From Anaerolineaceae bacterium (lineage in GTDB: Bacteria > Planctomycetota > Phycisphaerae > FEN-1346 > JAACEH01), in contig JAACEH010000251.1 of the NCBI GenBank assembly GCA_011682595.1, positions 1-6,369 of the forward strand: a stretch of 6,369 bases of DNA, given 5' to 3'. This document shows, piece after piece, positions 1 to 5,090 of the stretch (its first letter is position 1; each line of letters starts with the position of its first letter). Position numbers and translations under genes: made by a program. A model generated the notes under the pieces. That model saw only the letters and a list, made by a program, of their open reading frames with translations. It did not search any database and was not told the DNA's origin.

Positions 1-914
1 GTGGCGAAAGACGGTTGCAGGATGAGGCGGTCGTTGCGGCCACGAACGATGGGCATCTCGACGGCCCGCCGCTCGCGGGGGCGGTTCATGTCGTTGATAT
101 AGAGGTCCAGGTTCCGTTGGCCCTTGACCTCGGGTGTGGAGGCCAGGCGGATTTCGATCGGCAGGGGAAAGCCGACCACGCGGTCGGACTTCATGGGACG
201 GACCTCGGTGACGGCGACGTTCGAGAACTCCGCTTCACCCCAAGCGATGACGCAGACGGGAACCCTCGGGTGGTCGCGAATTTCCTTCATGTCGGCTACG
301 CCGGCCCAGGACCGGCGCTGCATGTCGGTCAGGATGTAGATGCGGTGACCGGCCGCAGTATGTTCGTCGATCTTGCGATAGGCCGTCTTGAGCAGGGTGG
401 CCAGGTCACTTCCGGCGAACCCGGCCTCGCTCTGGCGGATGCGGCGGATGAGAAGGTCGCGGTCGCCAAGCCAGCGGGGCTCCTGCCGCGAGGCCGGACC
501 GTCGGCCATGAGCAACAGCACCTCGGATGGCCGGAGGCCGCCGGTCAGCAGGGCCTCGGCCTCCCGCTTGCTGTGCTGCAGCCGCGTCCGCCCGCCAAAG
601 GTCACGCCCTGGGACATCGAGTTGTCGAGGATAACCACGGCCGGGCTCTCCATGGTCGAGAGCAGTTTAAGGTCGTGAGTGAGGAACGGGCGGGCCAGGG
701 CCAGGGCCAGCAGGGCCAGGAGCAGCATCCGCATGAGCAGCAGGAAGATGTTCTGCACGCGGCGCCGGCGGGCGGTCTTTGCGGCGGCAATCTTCAGGAA
801 GCGCAGCGTCGGAAAGGGCGTTCGCGGGGCGCGGGTCGTGTGGATCAGGTGCAGGACCACGGGGATGGCCGCCGCCGAGATTCCAACCAGAAAAAGTGCG
901 CTGCCGAATTCCAA
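1..914 (-). CDS. Membrane-anchored vWA-domain protein with BatA-type N-terminus (3' end outside window)
   Basis: The first 304 residues are in the window and the C-terminus lies beyond its left edge. Seen: a hydrophobic helix at about residues 5-25, a basic loop (TTRAPRTPFPTLRFL, then ARRRRVQN), and a second leucine-rich helix at about 56-78 ending in ALARPF. This is the classic BatA/aerotolerance N-terminal module. A vWA domain follows with the MIDAS motif D97-N-S99-M-S101 and a second acidic site at D197 (ILTDMQ). From about residue 220 a beta-rich segment begins. The start is TTG at 912-914: an in-frame TAG lies four codons upstream, and AGGGG sits 6 bases before the TTG. The family is known for membrane vWA proteins that work with DUF58 proteins and MoxR ATPases in protein maturation or envelope stress; the exact role here is unknown. 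It follows the DUF58 gene by 21 bases, so cotranscription is likely. Related planctomycete proteins are often several hundred residues longer, but this is from memory. Confidence 0.88.
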   Translation of the reverse strand, partial: MEFGSALFLVGISAAAIPVVLHLIHTTRAPRTPFPTLRFLKIAAAKTARRRRVQNIFLLLMRMLLLALLALALARPFLTHDLKLLSTMESPAVVILDNSMSQGVTFGGRTRLQHSKREAEALLTGGLRPSEVLLLMADGPASRQEPRWLGDRDLLIRRIRQSEAGFAGSDLATLLKTAYRKIDEHTAAGHRIYILTDMQRRSWAGVADMKEIRDHPRVPVCVIAWGEAEFSNVAVTEVRPMKSDRVVGFPLPIEIRLASTPEVKGQRNLDLYINDMNRPRERRAVEMPIVRGRNDRLILQPSFA

Positions 915-935
915 GGGTCGCCCCTATAAGTTTCG
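915..935 (-). promoter_or_regulatory. Ribosome binding site that fixes the TTG start of the vWA gene
   Basis: The 21-base gap between the DUF58 stop codon and the vWA TTG contains AGGGG at 6 bases from the TTG, on the minus strand. An in-frame TAG just upstream excludes any longer start, and the next downstream start codons would delete the first membrane helix. This supports TTG as the true start. The Shine-Dalgarno match is moderate. Confidence 0.6.
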
Positions 936-1886
936 CTACGACAACTTCTGCCGCCGGGCCAGGTAGGCCCGCAGGAGAAAATCGTACGGCACCGTCGTGT
1001 CGGTCAGGACGAACTCGGCGCCGCTCTCGACGAAGTTGCGGCGGTAACCGTCGATAAAATCCTGGAGTTCCCTGACGTAGGCCTCGCGGATGTCGCGCGG
1101 TTCGACCTGAAGGTGATGGCCGGTCTCCAGGTCGCGAAAATCCATCAGCCGCGTAAAGGGCAGTTCCAACTCCGCGCGGTCGAGAATCTGGAAGATGATG
1201 ACCTCGTGTCGCTTGTGGCGGAAGTGGAGGGCCGCTCGCAGCACCTCCTTCTGCTCGTCGTACAGGTCGCTCAGGATGATGACCAGGCCGCGGCGCTTGA
1301 TCGTTTCGGCCAGTTGGTGAAAGGTCGAGATGATGTTGGTCTCGCCGCCGGGGACGATTGTCTCCAGGCGGCGGCACATCTCGTTCAGGTGGACCGCCGA
1401 CTGGCCGGGCGGCATGTTCAATCGCACCTCGGTATCGAAGAGCACCAGCCCGACGGCGTCCTGCTGGCGGGTCATCAGGTAGGCCAGCGTCGCGGCCAGA
1501 AACGAGCCGTACTGGAGCTTGGTCAGGGCCTGGTCGCTGCCGCGGTAGTCCATCGAGCCGCTGCAATCCAGAACGATGGTTGCCCGCAGGTTGGTCTCCT
1601 GTTCGAACTGCTTGATGTAGTAGCGGTCGCTTCGGGCCAGGGCCACCCAGTCGAGGTAGCGCGGATCGTCGCCGGGGGTGTACTCGCGGTGCTCGCTGAA
1701 CTCGACGCTGAAACCGTGGTGCGGGCTTTTGTGCAGGCCGCTGATGAATCCCTCGACCACGCGGCGGGCCAGCAGGTTGAAACCGCCCATCCGCATCAGC
1801 ACCTCGGGGTCGAGATACTTATGGGGCGACAGGCGGCCCTCGGCTTCGGTCGGCTCGGACTCGATGGGCGGGTTTTCTTTGGCCAT
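936..1886 (-). CDS. DUF58 domain protein with vWA fold
   Basis: This is a complete 316-residue protein, a usual length for soluble DUF58 proteins. The DUF58 signature is clear at residues 60-98: EFSEHREYTPGDDPRYLDW followed by ALARSDRYYIKQFEQE. A vWA-like fold follows with an intact MIDAS: D107-C-S109-G-S111, T183 in GGETN, and D207 in ILSDLYD, so metal-dependent partner binding is plausible. No signal peptide or membrane helix is seen; the first 20 residues are acidic and probably disordered. DUF58 proteins are typically encoded beside a MoxR AAA+ ATPase and a BatA-like membrane vWA protein and are thought to help in protein folding, complex assembly or cofactor insertion. Here the membrane vWA gene follows directly, but rsmD rather than moxR lies upstream. 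The ATG at 1884-1886 has only a purine-rich leader and no strong Shine-Dalgarno sequence. Family assignment is firm; the biological role is not. Confidence 0.95.
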   Translation of the reverse strand: MAKENPPIESEPTEAEGRLSPHKYLDPEVLMRMGGFNLLARRVVEGFISGLHKSPHHGFSVEFSEHREYTPGDDPRYLDWVALARSDRYYIKQFEQETNLRATIVLDCSGSMDYRGSDQALTKLQYGSFLAATLAYLMTRQQDAVGLVLFDTEVRLNMPPGQSAVHLNEMCRRLETIVPGGETNIISTFHQLAETIKRRGLVIILSDLYDEQKEVLRAALHFRHKRHEVIIFQILDRAELELPFTRLMDFRDLETGHHLQVEPRDIREAYVRELQDFIDGYRRNFVESGAEFVLTDTTVPYDFLLRAYLARRQKLS

Positions 1887-1919
1887 GGTCGATTTCTTTT
1901 CTTTCGCGGGCCCCCGTCC

Positions 1920-2546
1920 CTACGTTGATTCCTCGGCGTTGCTCTTTGTCTCTATTGGCTGCAGGAAATCCAGCGCCATCGAACCGTAGCGCCGCGAATC
2001 GGTCAGGTGCAACTTCGGCCAGTCGTACTGGAACAGTGCCCGCGAATCGTGGCGGACGACGATCGTCGCCGACGCCGCCAGGGCGCCGAGGTCGATCAGT
2101 TTGGCCAGAGGTTCTCCGATTCGTTGCCGCATCGCGTCATCTTCCATCATGGCGTACGGCGGATCGACGAACAGCAGGTCGAACACCAGCGGTCCGGGCC
2201 TGTCCCGCAGGCCGCCCTCGACGATGCTCGGCCGCAAGTGCAGGGCGTCGCCGTGGACCACTCGCGACGACTCGACGAACCGCAAGTGCTCGACGTTGCG
2301 GTTCAGAATGTCGACGACCGGACGAGCCTGTTCAACGAAGGTCACCCACTCGGCCCCGCGACTCAGTGCTTCGAGGCCCAACGTGCCGGTCCCGGCGAAC
2401 AGGTCGAGCACAACCGCCCCGTCCATGCGGGCCTGGAGAATGTTGAACAGGTTCTCCTTGACGCGGTCGCTGATCGGCCGCGTGGTTTCTTTGCCCTGCG
2501 GCGGCGCGATCTTCATGCCCCGACGGCTGCCGGCGATAATCCTCAT
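1920..2546 (-). CDS. rsmD: 16S rRNA (guanine(966)-N(2))-methyltransferase RsmD
   Basis: This complete 208-residue enzyme is close to the usual family length of about 190-200. RsmD transfers a methyl group from S-adenosylmethionine to N2 of G966 (E. coli numbering) of 16S rRNA during small-subunit assembly in the cytoplasm. Seen: the conserved N-terminus MRIIAGSRRG with the substrate-side segment TTRPISDRVKENLFNIL (residues 21-37), the SAM-binding motif I VLDLFAGTGTLGLEALSRGA (46-65), and the catalytic motif DPPY at 128-131. The last dozen residues are acidic and not conserved. The start is well supported: ATG with AAGGAG 10 bases upstream and a -10/-35 pair just before it. In many bacteria rsmD neighbours coaD; here it heads an apparent unit with the DUF58 and vWA genes, 33 bases ahead of the DUF58 start. 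Confidence 0.96.
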   Translation of the reverse strand: MRIIAGSRRGMKIAPPQGKETTRPISDRVKENLFNILQARMDGAVVLDLFAGTGTLGLEALSRGAEWVTFVEQARPVVDILNRNVEHLRFVESSRVVHGDALHLRPSIVEGGLRDRPGPLVFDLLFVDPPYAMMEDDAMRQRIGEPLAKLIDLGALAASATIVVRHDSRALFQYDWPKLHLTDSRRYGSMALDFLQPIETKSNAEEST

Positions 2547-2556
2547 CCCTGTGTCG

Positions 2557-2562
2557 CTCCTT
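2557..2562 (-). promoter_or_regulatory. rsmD ribosome binding site
   Basis: AAGGAG on the minus strand, 10 bases before the rsmD ATG, is the best Shine-Dalgarno match in this unit. It sits within the short predicted leader of about 26 bases and confirms the start that gives the conserved MRIIAG N-terminus. Confidence 0.7.
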
Positions 2563-2579
2563 GTGCAACGGTAGACGTG

Positions 2580-2608
2580 AGAATATCGCCGGGCTCCACA
2601 CCCTTCAA
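2580..2608 (-). promoter_or_regulatory. Predicted sigma-70-type promoter for rsmD and the DUF58/vWA genes
   Basis: On the minus strand, TTGAAG (2603-2608) and TATTCT (2580-2585) are separated by exactly 17 bases. Each box matches four of six consensus positions. Transcription would begin near 2573, giving a leader of about 26 bases that contains the AAGGAG site. The location, between the upstream terminator and the start of rsmD, fits a new transcription unit. This is inferred from sequence only; promoter consensus in the host lineage may differ. Confidence 0.5.
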
Positions 2609-2710
2609 CGAAATAAATCGGTCTCTATTGCCACCGGCTGGTCGGAGCGGCTCGGTTTTTCGGCAGCGGTTGTGGGGCGGGGCAGGAAGTTGGTGCCAGA
2701 TGAGGGCGAG

Positions 2711-2749
2711 AAAAAAGGCCCCGTTCCGACACAGCGGAACGGGGCCTTT
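2711..2749 (-). terminator. Rho-independent terminator of the TPR gene
   Basis: A perfect 12-bp stem pairs GGCCCCGTTCCG (2717-2728) with CGGAACGGGGCC (2735-2746) around a 6-base loop. Three A-T pairs extend it to 15 bp. On the minus strand the stem is followed by six Ts (the A-run 2711-2716), the standard intrinsic terminator form. It starts 21 bases after the stop codon of the TPR gene and lies upstream of the rsmD promoter, so it insulates the two units. On the plus strand only three Ts follow the stem, so it is directional. Confidence 0.92.
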
Positions 2750-2770
2750 GCGTTGGATATTGCATCGCCC

Positions 2771-3271
2771 TCAAACGTGGCTTGTGTGGCTTGGGTGGCT
2801 TGGGTGGCTGGGGTGGTTCGAGTGGCTCGGCAGAGTGAACAGGCTGCCCCAGCGGGCGTCTTTGCGGGCTGTCTCCAGGTCGGGGTCCAGGGCCATGTGG
2901 CCGAACTCGCGGTAGCCCAGCAGGATGGCCTGGTTCAGCCGTTTGAAACATTCGTCCACCAGGTACATCAGCGACAGGCTGCAGGCCAGGTTGTAGTGGG
3001 CCACGGCCTCGCGCGGACAGACGGCCACAATGTCCATCTTCAGGCCCTGGCGGAACTGGCCGTTGCGCGTGTACAACTCGGCCAACTGCTTCATGGTTTC
3101 CAAGTGGTTGGGATCGTCGGCCAGGATATCTTCCAGGAAGGCGATGTCGAACTCGATCTGCTTCTTCCTGAACCGCCGCACAATCCTCTGTGGGACAGAA
3201 CCGGCCATTTCAGTACTGAAATCCCAGTGTTTCCAGAGTGGTCGAACGTACTTCTTGCCTTTTTGAGTCAT
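2771..3271 (-). CDS. Small TPR-repeat protein with a Pro-Ser-His repeat tail
   Basis: This 166-residue protein has no recognised enzyme motif. Residues 1-40 are basic. About 40-54 (FDIAFLEDILADDP) look like the second helix of a TPR, followed by two TPR-like units at about 56-89 (MKQLAELYTRNGQF) and 90-123 (AHYNLACSLSLMYLVDECFKRL). The end of the folded part (DPDLETARKDARWGSLF, near 129-145) is a common closing motif in TPR proteins that flags the last helix. The tail, residues 148-165, is Pro-Ser-His repeats encoded by 9-base DNA repeats, with one final Val. TPRs bind partner proteins or peptides; the partner is unknown. No signal peptide or membrane helix is evident, so it is probably cytoplasmic. 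The ATG at 3269-3271 has GAGGGG 7 bases upstream. It has its own promoter and terminator and is likely monocistronic. Confidence 0.88.
   Translation of the reverse strand: MTQKGKKYVRPLWKHWDFSTEMAGSVPQRIVRRFRKKQIEFDIAFLEDILADDPNHLETMKQLAELYTRNGQFRQGLKMDIVAVCPREAVAHYNLACSLSLMYLVDECFKRLNQAILLGYREFGHMALDPDLETARKDARWGSLFTLPSHSNHPSHPSHPSHTSHV
2777..2830. repeat. Six-copy 9-base tandem repeat encoding Pro-Ser-His units
   Basis: Six head-to-tail 9-base units of the form GTGGCTTGG (plus strand) fill 54 bases. The middle copies are nearly identical and the outer ones have diverged. Read on the minus strand they encode PSH, with SNH and TSH variants, at the C-terminus of the TPR protein, ending one codon before the stop. 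The period is a multiple of three, so copy-number change would alter tail length without shifting the frame. Confidence 0.9.
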
Positions 3272-3278
3272 CGATCTA

Positions 3279-3284
3279 CCCCTC
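3279..3284 (-). promoter_or_regulatory. TPR gene ribosome binding site
   Basis: GAGGGG on the minus strand lies 7 bases before the ATG, a good Shine-Dalgarno match at normal spacing. It supports the start of the 166-residue TPR protein and sits inside the predicted short leader downstream of the promoter. Confidence 0.65.
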
Positions 3285-3313
3285 AGCAGAATGATTTTCC
3301 ACCTTCACTATCC

Positions 3314-3342
3314 AGTATAGCACGAGGTTTGGCGATACGCAA
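3314..3342 (-). promoter_or_regulatory. Predicted extended -10 promoter of the TPR gene
   Basis: On the minus strand, TTGCGT (3337-3342) and TATACT (3314-3319) are spaced 17 bases apart. TGC immediately before TATACT forms the TGn extended -10 element, which compensates for the weak -35 box. TATACT matches five of six consensus bases. The predicted start, near 3307, gives a leader of about 36 bases that includes the GAGGGG site. It is the strongest promoter prediction in the window. Confidence 0.6.
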
Positions 3343-3559
3343 ATCGGCCGGGCAATTTGGGTGTCCAAAAACCTCGCTGCGCACAAATTCTTCTCTCGTC
3401 CGCTCCACTGCTCATCGTGTCAGCCCTCTTGTTGGGTCAGAGCCGTCGCCTGATCGCAGCCCGCCTGAGGCCATGCGAAACGCGACTTTCACGCCCCTGC
3501 CAGTGCATTATCGGACGTTGACGGCGGGCCTGTTATTCACGCGGAAACCACCGGCCCGG
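3343..3559. other. Intergenic stretch between uvrC and the TPR promoter, no gene seen
   Basis: This 217-base region downstream of uvrC shows no start with a ribosome binding site, no conserved protein motif and no convincing RNA structure. No intrinsic terminator with a T-run follows the uvrC stop, so uvrC transcripts may end by a Rho-dependent route or read through toward the TPR gene. Confidence 0.5.
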
Positions 3560-4903
3560 TCAGCATTTTTTTCGCCGTTTTTTTTCTTTCGAGACTCGCT
3601 CGCCCAGCACGCTGCGCCGCCTGAGTATCTGGTGATAGTGCAGGGCAAAGCGGTGGGCCTCGTCGCGCACGTACTGCAGAATCTGCAGGCCGGGACTGGT
3701 CCGCGGCAGCCGGACCGGTTTGCTCCGGCCCGGGACGTAAATCTCCTCGGCCCGCTTGGCCAGGCTGACGACAGAGACGCTGTCGATGCCCAGTGCTTCG
3801 AGGCCGGCCAGGGCTGCGCCGAGTTGGCCCGGACCGCCGTCGATCAGCATCAGATCGGGCAGAGGTTGCTGGTCGTCCTTGAGTCGGCGAAACCGCCGGA
3901 AGACCACCTCCGAGATCGACGCGAAGTCGTCCTGTCCTTTGACGGTCTTGATCCGGAAGCGCCGGTATCCCGACTTCAGCGGCCGCCCGTCGATGAAGGT
4001 CACCAGCGACCCTACTTTCTCGCGGCCGGAGAGGTTGGCGATGTCCACCCCTTCGATGGTGCGGACGCTCCGGCGGCCGACCAACTTGGCCAGGACGGCC
4101 AGCCCCTGGGCCGGGTCCCTCTGGAAGACCTCCGGCTGAACGTGAACGTCGAGCCGCCCTCGCTCGGACAGGCTCTCGATGGCCTGGAGCTGGTCGCGGA
4201 GGTGTGCCGCCTCCTCGTAGCGCTGCTTGTCGCTCAGGGCGGCCATCTCTTTTCGCATGGCCCGAATGAGCGGCTGCCGCTTGCCGGCCAGGAACCGTTG
4301 GAAGCGGCGGATCGTCTTGCGGTATTCCTCCCTGGAGACGCGCCCCGCGCAGGGTGCCCAGCAGCGGCCGATGGGGTGGAGCAGGCACGGGCGGTTGAAG
4401 CGCAGGTGCGGATCGCCAGCCTTGATGGCCAGGTCGCAGGTGCGGAACTTGAAGATCTGCTGCAGAAGGGGCAGGGCGGCCCGCAGGCCCTTGACATCGG
4501 TGAAGGGACCGTAGAGCTTCGACCGCGGCTGCGGGTTGCGGGTCAGGTAGACGCCCGGGAAATCGTCGCCCGTGGTCACTTCCAGGTAGGGGAACGTCTT
4601 GTCGTCGGTCAGTCGGATGTTGTAGGGCGGCTGAATGTCCTTGATCAGCCGGGCCTCGGTCAGGACGGCGTCGACCTCGTCGGCGGTTTCCAGGTAATCG
4701 ACGTCGGCCACCTGGGCGGCCATTTTCTGTTTGTCGGGGGCCAGGTCGGCCGAGTCGGCGAAGTAGCTGCCCACCCGGCTGCGCAGGTTCTTGGCCTTGC
4801 CGACATAGAGCACCGTGCCGCGGCGGTCTTTCATCAGGTAGCAGCCCGGCCCTTGCGGCAACTGCTGAATCTTGTTTTTTTTCTTTTTCCTTAGATCGCT
4901 CAT
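3560..4903 (-). CDS. uvrC: UvrABC system protein C, short form without helix-hairpin-helix domain
   Basis: UvrC makes the two incisions around damage in nucleotide excision repair with UvrA and UvrB. Seen in this 447-residue protein: a GIY-YIG nuclease at about 15-98 (Y22, Y33, R43, E83 by motif) for the 3' cut; four cysteines C156, C173, C181, C185 matching the [4Fe-4S] ligands known in E. coli UvrC; a UVR motif for UvrB contact at about 213-246 (DKQRYEEAAHLRDQL); and the RNase H-like nuclease at about 283-430 for the 5' cut, with D287 (GVDIANL), D325/D326, D355 (LIDGGPGQ) and H417 (RDEAHRFAL). E. coli UvrC has 610 residues. Here the stretch between UVR and nuclease is about 40 residues instead of about 160, and the protein stops soon after H417, replacing the helix-hairpin-helix pair with a basic tail KEKKRRKKC. 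Both ends are lysine-rich and contain A8 runs. The ATG at 4901-4903 is preceded by an in-frame TAG, so it is the first possible start; there is no Shine-Dalgarno sequence. The nuclease residues are intact, so it is probably active. Confidence 0.95.
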   Translation of the reverse strand: MSDLRKKKKNKIQQLPQGPGCYLMKDRRGTVLYVGKAKNLRSRVGSYFADSADLAPDKQKMAAQVADVDYLETADEVDAVLTEARLIKDIQPPYNIRLTDDKTFPYLEVTTGDDFPGVYLTRNPQPRSKLYGPFTDVKGLRAALPLLQQIFKFRTCDLAIKAGDPHLRFNRPCLLHPIGRCWAPCAGRVSREEYRKTIRRFQRFLAGKRQPLIRAMRKEMAALSDKQRYEEAAHLRDQLQAIESLSERGRLDVHVQPEVFQRDPAQGLAVLAKLVGRRSVRTIEGVDIANLSGREKVGSLVTFIDGRPLKSGYRRFRIKTVKGQDDFASISEVVFRRFRRLKDDQQPLPDLMLIDGGPGQLGAALAGLEALGIDSVSVVSLAKRAEEIYVPGRSKPVRLPRTSPGLQILQYVRDEAHRFALHYHQILRRRSVLGERVSKEKKRRKKC

Positions 4904-4911
4904 GCACCACT

Positions 4912-4940
4912 ATCTTAGGCTGCCGCCGGTGTCAGGTCAA
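4912..4940 (-). promoter_or_regulatory. Predicted uvrC promoter adjacent to the start codon
   Basis: On the minus strand, TTGACC (4935-4940, five of six consensus) and TAAGAT (4912-4917, four of six) are 17 bases apart. Only 8 bases lie between the -10 box and the uvrC ATG, so transcription would begin at or within a few bases of the ATG. This agrees with the absence of a Shine-Dalgarno sequence and suggests a leaderless mRNA. No SOS LexA box of the CTG-N10-CAG type is evident over it. Confidence 0.5.
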
Positions 4941-4992
4941 CGCAGCCCTGGCGGGGGCCACGGTTACTTCGGGTACGGGCCGGCCTTTGCAC

Positions 4993-5021
4993 TTGACGGT
5001 GCGGGCGGGCATGGCGAGAAT
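4993..5021 (+). promoter_or_regulatory. Predicted promoter of the dehydrogenase gene
   Basis: TTGACG (4993-4998, five of six consensus) and GAGAAT (5016-5021, four of six) are separated by 17 bases on the plus strand. Transcription would start near 5028, leaving a leader of roughly 62 bases before the ATG at 5091. The promoter points away from that of uvrC, making the 4904-5090 gap a divergent promoter region. The GC-rich spacer and weak first base of the -10 keep this moderate. Confidence 0.4.
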
Positions 5022-5077
5022 ACCACGGTCCTGCCCCGGCATGTCCGCCCGTGTCTGCGGGGCCGCTCGTCTTCGGC

Positions 5078-5083
5078 GAGGAA
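5078..5083 (+). promoter_or_regulatory. Ribosome binding site that decides the dehydrogenase start
   Basis: GAGGAA lies 7 bases before the ATG at 5091. The reading frame stays open upstream to 4872 inside uvrC, but that extension lacks a ribosome binding site and is translated antisense through the uvrC start. The site therefore supports 5091 as the true start. Confidence 0.65.
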
Positions 5084-5090
5084 CGACTGT

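Noticed and set aside
15..929. Long plus-strand open frame of about 304 codons opposite the vWA gene
   Set aside because: It has no domain-like features and mirrors a minus-strand gene with clear BatA and MIDAS motifs; long antisense frames are common in GC-rich DNA.
3500..3562. Missing helix-hairpin-helix domain of UvrC recovered by frameshift at the A8 run
   Set aside because: The other minus frames past the run give short, motif-free tails, so the absence is not explained by a single-base error at this site.
2561..4894. 777-codon plus-strand open frame across rsmD upstream DNA, the TPR gene and uvrC
   Set aside because: It runs antisense through two well-supported genes and an intrinsic terminator and shows only low-complexity, non-domain sequence.
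3537..4910. 457-codon minus-strand open frame overlapping uvrC in another frame
   Set aside because: The translation is Arg/Pro/Gly-rich without motifs, while the uvrC frame holds all conserved residues; treated as a frame shadow rather than an overlapping gene.
4872..5090. N-terminal extension of the dehydrogenase beginning MFFFFFL
   Set aside because: It is antisense to the uvrC start, has no ribosome binding site, crosses the predicted promoter, and adds no family-conserved residues; the ATG at 5091 has GAGGAA upstream.
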